Shown: positions 1 through 12,300 of the stretch, piece after piece | How the letters are laid out: each line of letters begins with the position of its first letter | Position numbering within the stretch: position 1 is the stretch's first letter | DNA from: Singulisphaera sp045290345 | Lineage (GTDB): Bacteria > Planctomycetota > Planctomycetia > Isosphaerales > Isosphaeraceae | Length of the DNA: 64,000 nt | Assembly: GCF_045290345.1 (NCBI RefSeq) | Contig: NZ_CP155447.1 | Coordinates: 124,001-188,000, forward strand | Direction of reading: 5' to 3' | Notes under the pieces: model-generated | The model's database searches: none | Told to the model about the DNA's origin: nothing | Seen by the model: only the letters and a program-made list of their open reading frames with translations | Program-made: the position numbers and the translations under genes

Positions 1-1
1 T

Positions 2-2410
2 GAGTCGCTGGTCCAACTCGCTCGTCTCCTGGTCGAGCGCGGTCACCTGGCAATGATCCAGGAAGTGGAGACCGACGACCCCAAGCTCAAGGCTGCCAAG
101 CTGGTCGAGGCCCGTACCTCGTTCGACCAGGCTCGCGACTCCTACACCAAGGCCGACGAGAAACTGTCGGCTGCCTTCAAGGTCTTTCCCCCGCACCTTG
201 CTGACAACGATCCGCGGAAGGACGAGCGCGACCGTACTCATCTCGCGATGATGGAAGCCCAGCTTCAAAAGGCGGTCGTCGACTACGAGCAGGGGCAGTC
301 CTACCCGCCGGGCTCGCCGGAGCGTGGGGAGTACCTGACCAAGGGCATGGCCCAATTTGAAGAAATCTACAAGCGATATCGCACTCAGCTCGCCGGCCTG
401 GTCGCCCGGATGTACCAGGCCAAATGCTACGAGGAGAAAGGGGATATCGGCCCCGCCCTCGGCATCTACAACGAGTTGCTCGAGCACCAGGCGCCGCAGC
501 TCCGCGGAATGCAACGGCACGTCGCCTACTTCAAGATCATCGCGCACGGCAAGCGGAAAGAATACGCCCTGGCCGCCGATCTGGCGACCGGCTGGCTCCA
601 GCGCTACAACTCCCCTGACGAAGTCCGCTCCCGCGAAGGTTTGGGCGTGCAGCTCGAGCTCGCCAAGAACATTCTGGCGCAGTTGCCAGGAGTCTCCGAA
701 AAAGAGCAAGGCCTGGCGGTCAACCGCGTTGTCGACGTCTTGAGCCAGGTCGTTCGTTATTCCTCCCCCTTCAAGGGCGAAGCGCTCGAGATCCTCAAAA
801 AGTACAAGCCAAAGGTGGCCGCCAACGCCGAAAACCTCTCCCGGATGGGCTACGACGAACTGGACGGCCAGGCCGACCAGGCCATCGCGTCACAAGAGTG
901 GGACAGGGCAGCCGAGGCCCTGAAAATCGCCGTCCGCAAGGCCGACCCCGCGAAAGACCCGGACAAGGCCAACCTGGCTCGGTACAAGCTCGCCTTTGTC
1001 TACTACATGAATAAGCGTTTCTACGAGGCAAACGTCCTGACCGAGCACCTGGCCCGGCGCTATCCGCGATTTAGCATGGCACCCAAGGCGACCGAAATCG
1101 CCATGGCCTCGATGGCCGATGCCTACAACACCTATCGCGAGATCGACCGGACCAGCGATCTGAATCGACTCATCGACATTGCCAAGTATGCCGCCGCGAC
1201 CTGGCCCGACAAGGAGGAAGGGGACACGGCCCGGATGACCCTGGGCCAGGTCTACCACGGGACCGGACAGTATGCCAAGGCCATCGAGGCCTATCAGTCC
1301 GTCCGGCCCAAGGCCTCACGCTGGGTCGATGCCCAGACGAAGGTGGGTGCCTCACACTGGGAACAGAGCAAGATCTTTCAGCGCACGGGAGCTCCGAAAG
1401 AGGCCGAGGCGGAGGCCGCCAAAGCCCTGGAATCGCTGAACGCCGCCTTGAAGGCAAGGCAAGCCGCCGGCGTGCTGCCCGCCGACCCCGACTTGCTTGG
1501 CAACATCTGCGACATCGCGGATATTCAACTCGAGACCGGCAAAGCGCCCGAGGCCCTGGTCCTGCTCGAACCGACCGCCAAGGCTGCCGGTGCAGGTGGT
1601 TCCACGGGCCCTGCGTTCAGCCGGTTGATGGCCGCCTTGCTACGGGCCCACATCAATGCCGGCCAGATCGAGAAGGCGCAGGCCGACATGGCGGTCCTCG
1701 AAAAGCAAGGGGGAGGCGCCAACCTCGCTCAACTCTACTTCGGACTCGGCAAGCTCCTGGAAGCCGAGATGAAGGTCCTCAAGGACAAAGGGGATCGCGC
1801 GGGCCTGACAAAGCGGCAAGCGGACTACCTGAAGTTCCTCACGGCCCTGGCCAACGCGAAGTCGGGCCAGACCTACGAGTCGCTCCAGTGGGCCGGCGAG
1901 CAAATGCTCAAGATTCAGAACCCCGGCGAGGCCGGCAAGATCTTCAAGCGAATCCTTGAGACCATGGGGAAGGACAAGGCGTTTCTCGCCTTGGAAGGCT
2001 CAGGCAACCTCTTGCTCCGTACCCGGATCAGGTATGCCGAAGCCCTCCGCGGCCAGGGAGACTATACGGCGGCCGAGGAGCTCGTCACGGAGTTGCTCAA
2101 GGAGTTCCCGCGCTCGAGCGATCCCCTCTTCGAGCAAGGAATGTTGCTCGAGAACAAGGCGGAAACCAAGCAGGGGACCTGGAAGGCGGCCTTTGCCCAC
2201 TGGCAGAAGCTAGCCCTCAGGCTCGGCGCGAGCCGCCCTCGACCGACCGAGTATTACGACGCCTGGTATCACGCCGCCTATGCGCTCGCCAAGGACAACC
2301 AGCCGACCAAGGCCAAGCAAACACTCGGCAGCGTGATGCGGCTCTCTCCCAAGGTGGGCGGGTCCGAGATGAAAGAAAAGTACGACTCCCTGCTCAAGAA
2401 CATCAAGTAA
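2..2410 (+). CDS. TPR-repeat protein, 5' end outside the window
   Basis: The reading frame is open from base 2, upstream of the first ATG at 53, so the start lies outside the window and at least 802 residues are present. The protein is alpha-helical throughout, with Ala/Leu/Tyr patterning typical of tetratricopeptide repeats, for example YKLAFVYYMNKRFYEA, MTLGQVYHGTGQYAKAIEAY and RYAEALRGQGDYTAAEEL. TPR arrays are protein-protein scaffolds; no enzymatic motif is visible. It is followed 47 bases later by a second, secreted TPR protein on the same strand, so the two are probably co-transcribed. Function and partners are unknown. Confidence 0.85.
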   Translation, partial: ESLVQLARLLVERGHLAMIQEVETDDPKLKAAKLVEARTSFDQARDSYTKADEKLSAAFKVFPPHLADNDPRKDERDRTHLAMMEAQLQKAVVDYEQGQSYPPGSPERGEYLTKGMAQFEEIYKRYRTQLAGLVARMYQAKCYEEKGDIGPALGIYNELLEHQAPQLRGMQRHVAYFKIIAHGKRKEYALAADLATGWLQRYNSPDEVRSREGLGVQLELAKNILAQLPGVSEKEQGLAVNRVVDVLSQVVRYSSPFKGEALEILKKYKPKVAANAENLSRMGYDELDGQADQAIASQEWDRAAEALKIAVRKADPAKDPDKANLARYKLAFVYYMNKRFYEANVLTEHLARRYPRFSMAPKATEIAMASMADAYNTYREIDRTSDLNRLIDIAKYAAATWPDKEEGDTARMTLGQVYHGTGQYAKAIEAYQSVRPKASRWVDAQTKVGASHWEQSKIFQRTGAPKEAEAEAAKALESLNAALKARQAAGVLPADPDLLGNICDIADIQLETGKAPEALVLLEPTAKAAGAGGSTGPAFSRLMAALLRAHINAGQIEKAQADMAVLEKQGGGANLAQLYFGLGKLLEAEMKVLKDKGDRAGLTKRQADYLKFLTALANAKSGQTYESLQWAGEQMLKIQNPGEAGKIFKRILETMGKDKAFLALEGSGNLLLRTRIRYAEALRGQGDYTAAEELVTELLKEFPRSSDPLFEQGMLLENKAETKQGTWKAAFAHWQKLALRLGASRPRPTEYYDAWYHAAYALAKDNQPTKAKQTLGSVMRLSPKVGGSEMKEKYDSLLKNIK

Positions 2411-2457
2411 GAGCGATCGATCCCGTTCCATTGCCGCTCTCAGAGGGAACCTGCGCG

Positions 2458-3513
2458 ATGCGATTTCGACGTTTGCTCCCGGCCGGCTCGTTGATGCTCG
2501 CCCTGGGCGTCTCGGCCTTTGCCGACGATGTGATCCTGGTGCCCAACTCCACCGTCAAGAATGCGACCGGCGGAAGGGTCCGAGGGACCATCCAGTCCGA
2601 ATCGGCGACGGAGGTCGTCGTCAAGCTGGGAACGACCACGACGAACGTGCCGAACGCGGAGATCGTCTCGATCAACTACACGGGACAACCCCCGAGCATG
2701 GTGCAGGCCGAATCCCGAGAGGCGGCCGGCGCCCTCGCTGAGGCGGCCGACCTCTACAAGAAAGCGGCCGGCGAGGCCGATGGCAAGCCGTTCATCCAGC
2801 AGGCCGCGCAGTTTCAACACGCCAATGCCGTGGCCGAGCTCGCCCTCGCCGACGCCGCACGTACCCCGGAGGCGATCAGTCTGCTCAACGCCTTCGTGAA
2901 AGCGCACCCCAACGGCCGACAGGTCGTCGCCGCGCTCGACAGCCTGGCCCGCCTCCAACTCCTCAAGGAAGACTACGCCGCCGTCGAAAAGCTGGTCGCG
3001 GACATGGCGAAGCTGCCGCAGAGCGCCGACCGTGCCGCCATCCTTCGCGCCAAGGTCTTCGCCAAGAAGGGGGAGTTTGATAAGGCGATCGCCGAGTACG
3101 ACAAGCTCGTCAAGAACGCCCCCGAGGGCTCGGCCCGCCGTCGCGATGCGCAACTGGCCCGGGCCGAAAGTTTGGCGGGACAGAAGAAGTTCGATGCCGC
3201 CGAGACCGAGCTCCGTGCGGTCATCAATGCGACCTCCCCCGAAGACTACGGGACCCAGTCGGCCGCCTATAACACCTTGGGCGACTGCCTCCGCGCCGCC
3301 GGCAAACCGAAGGAAGCGCTCGATGCCTACCTTCACACCGATATCCTCTACGCCAAGGACAAGGAACAGCATCCTCGCGCCCTGGCTCATATCTCGCAGC
3401 TCTGGCGCGTCCTCAAACGCGATGATCGAGCCGACGAAGTCTGGCAGCAGCTCAAGAAGGACTACCCCAACAGCCGCTGGCTCTCGGCCGCACGATCGAC
3501 CCCGACTCCCTGA
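2458..3513 (+). CDS. Secreted TPR-repeat protein
   Basis: The chosen ATG gives 351 residues beginning with a classic signal peptide: MRFRR, a hydrophobic stretch, then a cleavage-like site ALGVSAFA before DDVIL. An upstream in-frame start would put charged residues before the signal. AGAGGGA lies about 9 bases upstream. Residues 25-65 form a short beta-rich segment (VRGTIQSESATEVVVKL, INYTG), followed by helical TPR-like repeats such as FDKAIAEYDKLVKNAP and AYNTLGDCLRAAGKPKEALDAY. It is probably a periplasmic scaffold working with the upstream TPR protein. No catalytic residues were recognised. Confidence 0.85.
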   Translation: MRFRRLLPAGSLMLALGVSAFADDVILVPNSTVKNATGGRVRGTIQSESATEVVVKLGTTTTNVPNAEIVSINYTGQPPSMVQAESREAAGALAEAADLYKKAAGEADGKPFIQQAAQFQHANAVAELALADAARTPEAISLLNAFVKAHPNGRQVVAALDSLARLQLLKEDYAAVEKLVADMAKLPQSADRAAILRAKVFAKKGEFDKAIAEYDKLVKNAPEGSARRRDAQLARAESLAGQKKFDAAETELRAVINATSPEDYGTQSAAYNTLGDCLRAAGKPKEALDAYLHTDILYAKDKEQHPRALAHISQLWRVLKRDDRADEVWQQLKKDYPNSRWLSAARSTPTP

Positions 3514-3647
3514 GGATGCAACGAGGTCCGAATCGGTTCTCAACCTCCGGCTGGCCGAGCCTCAGCCCGTGGCAGGGTCAGGTTAGGTCGGCCGGAGTTC
3601 CAACACGACGGATCGTCAGGGTTCACGAATTCCCCTAACCTCCTGAT

Positions 3648-4853
3648 TCAGAAGGGGGGAGGCGCAACTGCCTTGGGAGTCGCGGGCGCGGTGGCCGGTG
3701 GGACGCGAGTCGTGGTTCGGCTCTTGGTCGACGCCCCCGGCGACACTCTTGCACCGGACCGGGGAGGTGTGATACCAGCGACCTCACCGCCTTCGGCGGG
3801 GTCTGGGCTGGTTGGCTCAACCCCACCGTTGGCCGCCGCGCTATCGCTGAAGCGAATCAAGGTCCCGGCGATCAAGGGAACCGACGACGAGACGACCAGG
3901 GCATCCGTCGGGCGAAAGAGACCCGACACTTGCACCCGCTCCGGCCCCGGCGTGCCCAGAACGCGAACCGGGATGTTCGCCACGTACTCATTGCGGATCA
4001 CCTGAACGTGCGAACCTCCTCCCGACGCTCCCTTCGCAGGCTGGTGCAGCGCCCTTGCCGGGATCGTGGCGAGGGGCGAGGTTGGCAGCGACGGGCTCAA
4101 GGCCCGCTGTCCCGGCTCGAGCTCCCCCTTATCGTTGGGGATGATCACCCAGGCGGCCGTGAAGGCCGTGGCCAACTCACGAAGTGGAGCAAGCGACTCA
4201 GGCAGCGGAAGCGACGCCTGGACCTTGCCAGCGACCACTTGCCCTTCGACATTGATTTTGACGTTCGAGCCCACGGTCGCGGCCGGCCGCTCGAGCGGAA
4301 TCAGCACGCGGAGGCTCGAGTCATCGGCCAGCTCGGCGACCTTCGCCCCCTTGGGCAGAAATTGACCGGGGCTGACCGCCACGTCGAGCAGTCGACCGGC
4401 AAACGGTGCCCGGAGCGTACAACGATCCAGGTCGAGGGCCGCCAACTCGGCCCTTGCCTGGGCCGCTTCAAGCTGCGCCTCGGCGACCGCCGCGTTGGGA
4501 GTCTGCTTCAGCAAGGCCAACGTCGCCTGCATCTCCTTCACGCTCGCGTCCGCGATCTTGACCCGCGCCAGCGCTTCGGCTCGATCGAGCTGGGCGATCT
4601 CCTGCCGATCGCGGACCGAAGTGCCGACGGGCAACTCCAGGCTCCGCAATATGCTGTCGCTCGGCGCCGTGATGGTGACACGTCGAATGGGCTCGAGGAC
4701 CGACGGAATCTGGTATCGGTCGGGCGATTTCAACTCGAGCGGAATCGACTCGACCTTGGCCGACTCGGGAACCTGCTGCGCCCGAGCCGCCGGCATTGTG
4801 GAAGTCACGAGTGAGAGGGCGAAAAGCGCCGTCGACCATCCCCGGACCATCAT
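3648..4853 (-). CDS. HlyD-type membrane-fusion (periplasmic adaptor) protein
   Basis: 401 residues with an N-terminal signal peptide (ALFALSLVTSTMPAARA). The order is typical of RND/HlyD adaptors: a beta segment RVTITAPSDSILRSLELPVGTSVRD, a helical hairpin rich in Ala/Glu/Leu (about residues 95-145), the lipoyl return segment CTLRAPFAGRLLDVAVSPGQFL, then a beta-barrel region LRVLIPLERPAATVGSNVKI. The C-terminal 70 residues are low-complexity Pro/Thr/Ser/Ala. Such proteins link an inner-membrane pump to an outer-membrane channel, but no pump gene lies next to it here. GAGG upstream supports the first of two adjacent ATGs. Confidence 0.82.
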   Translation of the reverse strand: MMVRGWSTALFALSLVTSTMPAARAQQVPESAKVESIPLELKSPDRYQIPSVLEPIRRVTITAPSDSILRSLELPVGTSVRDRQEIAQLDRAEALARVKIADASVKEMQATLALLKQTPNAAVAEAQLEAAQARAELAALDLDRCTLRAPFAGRLLDVAVSPGQFLPKGAKVAELADDSSLRVLIPLERPAATVGSNVKINVEGQVVAGKVQASLPLPESLAPLRELATAFTAAWVIIPNDKGELEPGQRALSPSLPTSPLATIPARALHQPAKGASGGGSHVQVIRNEYVANIPVRVLGTPGPERVQVSGLFRPTDALVVSSSVPLIAGTLIRFSDSAAANGGVEPTSPDPAEGGEVAGITPPRSGARVSPGASTKSRTTTRVPPATAPATPKAVAPPPF

Positions 4854-5099
4854 GGCGAACCTCGGGTTAGAAGGATGATGGAGAAGGGACCGGATCGGCC
4901 CCGGACGTGCGGTCCGTAAGTCTCCACCCTAATCCGGAGTCATCGGCACGTCAACACGCCTGAAATCGCCGAGAGGTGCGGCTCGAGGGACGCACCATTC
5001 CGGGATCGATCGAAACGAGTTCACGTTGACCAAATCACGAGAATCACCTAGAACGCCGTGAGCTTGGTCTTCTTGCTTTCTCCGGAGGAGGCGCAACGG

Positions 5100-5897
5100 A
5101 TGCGCAACGACCGATCGGGCGTGGTTACGCGGGCCGTCAATCGTGTCAAACACTGGTCGGTCAGGGCGAGGGACCGGGTCCGAAGCTTGCCCGTCCGAGC
5201 CTCGCACCGGGGTCAGGGACCACCGCTTCCCCCGGCCCGCTTGATGCATCTGGTCGCCGCCTCCGAGGACGTTTCCTGGTTCCTGGACGGCGGCAAGCAA
5301 GCCTCCTCGAGCCTCCGCGCCATTCTGGCCAAGAATGGCGTGGCCCTGGAGTCGCTGGGGTCCATTCTCGACTTCGGCTGCGGCGCCGGGCGTGTCTTGA
5401 GGCACTGGGAAAAGCTGCAAGGTCCGACCCTTCACGGCACCGACTACAATCCGACCCTGATCACCTGGTGCCAGAAGAACTTGCCGTTCGTGCAGTTCCA
5501 ACTCAACGAACTGGGGGGCGGCCTCGCCTACAAGGACGAGTCGTTCGACCTGATCTACGCCCTCTCGGTCTTCACTCATCTGGACGAACCGCTTCAGTAC
5601 TTCTGGATGCGAGAGCTCTCTCGAATCCTCCGGCCGGGCGGATACTTGTTCATCACCACGCATGGTGAGCATTACCTCCCCCAGCTCGCAGCCGAGGAAC
5701 AGGAGCGGTTCCGTCGTGGTGAGATCGTGGTGGTAGGATCGCGCCGGGAGGGAAGCAACGACTGCGCGACGTTCCATCCCGAGTCGTACATGCGATCGAC
5801 CTTGGCAGCCGATCTCGAGGTCGTCGACTTTGTGCCCGAAGGGGCCCTCGGCAATCCGAGACAGGATGTCTTCTTGCTGCGAAAACCCCGGAGCTAG
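5100..5897 (+). CDS. SAM-dependent class I methyltransferase
   Basis: 265 residues. The ATG at 5100 is preceded by GGAGGAGG at 5083-5090, which decides it over an upstream GTG at 5058. Motif I is ILDFGCGAGRVLRHW, followed by the acidic residue of motif II in HGTDYNP, motif IV FDLIYALSVFTHL and the post-motif LRPGGYLFITTH. This is the Methyltransf_11/25 Rossmann pattern that binds S-adenosylmethionine. The basic N-terminal 50 residues are poorly conserved. The substrate cannot be read from sequence; similar proteins often sit in glycan clusters, but no glycosyltransferase is nearby. It appears monocistronic. Confidence 0.85.
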   Translation: MRNDRSGVVTRAVNRVKHWSVRARDRVRSLPVRASHRGQGPPLPPARLMHLVAASEDVSWFLDGGKQASSSLRAILAKNGVALESLGSILDFGCGAGRVLRHWEKLQGPTLHGTDYNPTLITWCQKNLPFVQFQLNELGGGLAYKDESFDLIYALSVFTHLDEPLQYFWMRELSRILRPGGYLFITTHGEHYLPQLAAEEQERFRRGEIVVVGSRREGSNDCATFHPESYMRSTLAADLEVVDFVPEGALGNPRQDVFLLRKPRS

Positions 5898-6414
5898 CGC
5901 GGCTTCCGCATCGATTACCTTTCTTGGAACCGCAGACGCCCCGCCCCCCGGACGTCTCCGTTCCATCATCGCAATCCTACCGCCTCCCCTCGCTGTCGGA
6001 TCGGGCCCTACTCGCTCGGCCGACAGGAGTTCGGCGAATTCTGCCGACGTGGACGTCGCACAGATCAAGCTCGAGCAATTCGAGTAGGCACTTCTTCCGC
6101 ACTCGCCCCAGCGTGGTCAAGCGTAAGTCCGATTCACGGAATCCAGGACTTCTTGCGCTCAGATCGGTGAGCGTGTCGGTGCCGGCGGAGTTCGTTGGTG
6201 TCGAACCCTTGATGAGGTTAAGGCCCCAATTTCGTCAATGGGGTCACGAACCAGAGCGCACCGACGTACTATTCCTCTCTGACTTGAATCCAACAAAATT
6301 GTGGTTGGGTTCCAGGAGGGATCACATGGCCCAGTTTTCAAAGCCATTGATTTCATCCATAAGAATCTCTTATTGCAATAGTCTGACGGTGTCCGCCGGA
6401 GCGATTGCAGAACG
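5898..6414. other. Intergenic region, no gene recognised
   Basis: About 520 bases lie between the methyltransferase and the next gene. Overlapping frames exist, but none shows a recognisable family or codon pattern. The last 160 bases are visibly more AT-rich than the flanks and may hold the promoter of the downstream membrane protein; no convincing -35/-10 pair was found. Confidence 0.5.
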
Positions 6415-7197
6415 ATGATCACGTTCCTCCAGATCGCGCTCTCCATCTTCCTGAATGCCATCCCAGCCGGCGGAGTCGTCTTCCGCGGATGGACCCCGGC
6501 CACAGCGCTGACGCTCTACTGGTCTGAGAACCTGGTCGCCGTCCTCCTGATCGGGTTGCGGATCGCCATCCACCGCCGGTTGACGAGAAGACGCGGCCAC
6601 TACCCGCTCCAGGTCAGCACCAAGAACCTCAAAGGCAGGAGCAGCCCCCAGCCCACCTACCTGGCCGAGTTCCTCACGGTGAGCCTGGCGTTTACCCTGG
6701 TTCACGGCATCTTTCTCGCCGCGATTCTGACGATGGTGGCCAAGGTCAGCCCTGACCCAACTCAGGTCTTTCAAGGGTTGCGCTGGATGATCGCCGCGCA
6801 GGTGGGAAGTTTCGTTCTGGACCTCTTCGGACTGCGTCATTGGCCGTTCGCCGACCTGAAGCAGAGCGCAGATCGGATCATGGGCCGTGTCCTCCTGATT
6901 CAGCTTGCGTTCATCGGGGGCATGTTCTTCGCGGCGTTCAGTTCGCACCCCGAGGCGGTCTTCGCCGTCTTTGGGTTCTTGAAAACCCTGTCGGACGTCA
7001 CCAGCCGGATCCCGTACACCCCCAAGCCCGGGGTGGAGGCACCGCGTTGGTTCCTCTGGTTCGCCAATCGATTCGACAAGGGCAAGCACTGGAAGACCGG
7101 CCAGGACGCCGCGACATGGTGGCGTGAGACGACAATGGCCGAGCGTCGCCGCGCCGAGGAGAACGAGCAGGTGATCGAGACGCCCCAGCGCGTGTAG
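6415..7197 (+). CDS. DUF6498-like multi-spanning membrane protein
   Basis: 260 residues with about six hydrophobic segments (IALSIFLNAIPAGGVVF, LYWSENLVAVLLIGLRI, FTLVHGIFLAAILTMV, IAAQVGSFVLDLFGL, LIQLAFIGGMFFAAF). The N-terminal pattern of a first helix followed by LYWSEN matches my recollection of the DUF6498 family, whose function is unknown. The C-terminus is charged and rich in Arg/Glu, probably cytoplasmic. It stands alone between convergent or divergent neighbours. The start is the first ATG; its ribosome-binding site is weak. Confidence 0.7.
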   Translation: MITFLQIALSIFLNAIPAGGVVFRGWTPATALTLYWSENLVAVLLIGLRIAIHRRLTRRRGHYPLQVSTKNLKGRSSPQPTYLAEFLTVSLAFTLVHGIFLAAILTMVAKVSPDPTQVFQGLRWMIAAQVGSFVLDLFGLRHWPFADLKQSADRIMGRVLLIQLAFIGGMFFAAFSSHPEAVFAVFGFLKTLSDVTSRIPYTPKPGVEAPRWFLWFANRFDKGKHWKTGQDAATWWRETTMAERRRAEENEQVIETPQRV

Positions 7198-7289
7198 CGG
7201 ACCGGAATCCTCCGACCAGACGGCTGGAATTGCCCCTCCTTGGGCCTGCTCTCCTTCAGAGGAGGGCAACGGACTCGCAACCGTTCCCA

Positions 7290-8876
<1,587 letters not shown>

Positions 8877-9373
8877 GTCTCGTCATTCACACCTTGGGGA
8901 TATCAACTCATTGCGCCCAAACCGGTCGGTCGTTGCCACCACCAAGGGGTCGACCCGGAATCTCTCCCCGGCGGTTTGTGCGCTCCGATCACGGTTTCGA
9001 CGCTCTCCGAAACGTGATCGGGCCCCTTGGGGTTATCGTAACCGAAACCCGGTGTCCGAGCGAACTCGACAGAGAACACGATCGCAGGACCGCCTGCTGC
9101 GCGAAGCTCAGATTCAGCCCGAGCGCAGCTTCAACCGTTACGTGAATGCGATGATTCTCGCCACCAGAAACGCGAACCTAGTCGACCTGGCGAAATTCGC
9201 GGTTCACAAGCTGACGATGGCGGGGCAAAAGCCAAAGTAAAGGCGATCCGTCCCTGCACACCAGCAAGGATTGATCAATCTGGTGCAATCAAAAGTGGCC
9301 GACGCCGAGTGAGGCCCATCGGCATTTCGAGGGACCCCGCCATGTTCATACCACAATCCGCATCGCAAGTGCC
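8877..9373. other. Intergenic region, no gene recognised
   Basis: About 500 bases upstream of ilvA and downstream of the kinase gene. A plus-strand frame from 8848 to 9240 is open but shows no family resemblance and is Arg/Ser-rich, as expected of a chance frame in GC-rich DNA. The ilvA promoter should be here but no clear consensus was seen. Confidence 0.4.
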
Positions 9374-12300
9374 TTAATTTGACTCAAACGTCGGCGTTCC
9401 ACCTTGCGTTTGAAGTTGCTCACGACAACGCTTCCAACTCGCTTCATCGAGCAGCCGAACGGCATCGATCTCATTCAACTCTCGGCCGGTCAGCACCTGA
9501 GTCCAAAGTTTGATTTGCTCGATGCTGCCGCGGAGCGGAACAGTGGTCCGCCACAATCGGATCGGTTCATCACGGCAGCCGGTCAGGTAATATTGGCCGT
9601 CCGAGCTGAAACCGATGCCGCTCGTAATCGCTTTCGAGTCCTCGGAACTGAAGATTGATTTACTGGGTCGGGAAATCTCAGAGATCGACCTGGTCTCAAG
9701 TGGTGGGCCAATGCACCGTCCGGTCGCCAAATCCCAAAGCTTGGTCGTGCCATCGCTGGCACCGATCAAGAGCGTTCCGCCGTCCGGGCTGAAGACCGCA
9801 ACCTCGACCTGCCGCTCATCCTGGATCGGCGGACCCATGGCCGTTCCCGTTTTTAGGTCCCAGCGCTGTCCCTTTCCGGTTCGGCATATCGTAAAAACGG
9901 AGTCGGAATTGTGAGAGAAGGATGCCGCAACAATCTCGCTCTCCGCATGAAGATCGCGACCGATGGGAGTTCCCGTGAGTGAATTCCAGACTCGGCCGAG
10001 GCCATCACCATTCGCGGTAAGAAACCTCTCACCGTCTGGACTGAAAGTGATCGCAGTGTTCGGCTCCGACGTGTACTGGTGTTCCGGATCTCGGAGGGGA
10101 CCGCCACCGACTTTAAAGCGGACCCGCCCCCGATCGGTGAGCAAGGTCGTGTTCCCGTAAGGTCCGAATTCCGCCTTGAGAATCCGCTCGAATCCCGAAT
10201 CGGGAAGGCCACGATTCTCCCGGACAATGGGGGGCACTTTGGCCGGAATCGGCATGTTACTCGGCGACACTGGATCGTCGAACCAGGAAACGTGGACCTC
10301 GGGGGAGCGATAAATCGATCGCGATTCGCGGTGGTCAACCGACTGGGGAGATTTCCTGCCGAGAACAAGCTCAGGGATCTCCCAGAGTCGCGACACACCA
10401 TCACCGGTGCCGGCCAGCGCGATTCTCCCGTCCGGGTCAAAGGCCATTGAAGTGACCTCCCCCTGAAGCGTCATGGTCCTGCCAATGGAACGCCCCGTCT
10501 CGGCGTACCAGCGTCGAATGGTGCCCTTGTTGCTCCCCGTCATGACCGTCGTTTCATCCGGGCCGAATTTCACGCAGAGGACGACACCATCATGCGAAAT
10601 GCTGGACCCGATGCGTTGCCGGTTCACTGCATTCCACACCTCGGCCGTACCTTTCTCGGTTCCGAACAGGACCCGCCCCTGATTGCTCAAGGCCAGGGAC
10701 GTCGGCTTCGGTTGTCCGCTCGGGAGAAAAAATGAAGGTCCCAAAGGCTGCTCAGTTCTTGAATTCCAGAGGCTGATCGCCCAAGTACCCTCAACACGGC
10801 TTAACGCAAGAATGGAATTTCCGTCCTGGCTGAAGACCACCCGGTCCGTCAGACCCGCAATCTGGATCGTGGGGCCTACAGCTCTCCCTGTCGATGAATC
10901 ATAGAGCCGATAAGTCGTACTTTTCGGAGGATTCAGGCCCATCTCGACGAAGACTTTCGCGAGCAACCTCTCCCCATCAGGGCTGAAGACGGATCCAATC
11001 GACTTGTCCCAAATCTCGCGATCGGGAATGAACGCCGGCCGATTGCTTCGAGGAGAAGAACGATCGTCTCCCCACATTACCCAGGAGTGGGCGGGCATTG
11101 GGGCTCCCAATTCGTTCCCGCTCAGCAGATCCTTGAGGTAAGTCTTGCCACCGCCTCCCGTCGTAATGGTCGTTTTTCCATCGGTGCTTGCGGCAATACG
11201 ACTGGCTCGATCCATACCACCCAGCCGCTGGCCGGTGTTACAGTCCCAGAGCCAAGCTTCATGTAATTCTCCCTTCATGGTGACCGCATAAGTTCCGGTC
11301 AACGCCCGATTCCCTTCAGGGCTAAAAGCCGTGGCGTAGACCCTGCCATGGCCCGGGAGTACGGCTCTCAACCTTGGTACGTGGGGAGCCCAGGCCGCCA
11401 AATTCAGTCGAATGATCCGCTGGAGTGAGGGGGAATTCTCGGGTGCCGTTTCGAGTGCGCGGGCCAGTAAGAGCAATCCCAATCCCGCGTCACCTAACTC
11501 ACATGATGTGAGACCACGATCCAGGAGCGCTTCGGCGGCTTGGTGTCTCACCTGATCGCGCTGCTGAGTGATCGTGATCGTATGCCGCCGGACGAGGTCG
11601 CGTTCTCGTCGTAAAGTGAGATTGCTTGCGATCAGTCCCAGACTCGCGAGCAATAGCCCCACCAAGGACAGTACGACCGTCCGCTTATGTCGACCAGACC
11701 ACCGTGCCGCTCGTGCCCAAAGGGACGGCCGACTCGCCAGGATCGGCCTGTGCTCGAGAAATCGTTGAAGGTCGTCCGCAAGCTTGTGGGCGTTGGCATA
11801 TCGCTCAGCCGGATCCTTGGCCATCGCCTTCAGCACGATCGTTTCCATGTCTTTCGACAACGCTGTATTGAAACGCCGAGGTCGGCGGGGCTCCTCCATG
11901 ATGATCTGCTGGAGCATTTCCTGGCGATCGATACCGACAACCGCCGGCTGGAGAGTCAGTAACTCGTAGAGGGTCGCCCCCAGTGAATAGATGTCGGTGC
12001 GGTGGTCGACCAGAACCCGCTGGCCCATTGCCTGCTCCGGGCTCATGTAACGCAGGGTCCCAAGCAGGTCGCCCGCCCCTGTTAACGTCTCGTGCCCCAG
12101 GAGTCGGGCCAGACCAAAGTCTGTAATCCAGAGCTCGCCCTCACCGTCGATCATGAGGTTGGAAGGTTTGATGTCACGGTGCACCACACCTTCGTCGTGC
12201 GCATACGCCAAGGCCTTTGCCGCCTGGAGCATGAGGCGGGTCACGTCTTGGATGAAGTCCAGGCTCGTCCTCGACGAGGATTCCCCCTGACCCGCCGGCT

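Noticed and set aside
4929..6068. 379-codon minus-strand frame
   Set aside because: The plus-strand methyltransferase in the same place has all SAM-binding motifs and a strong ribosome site.
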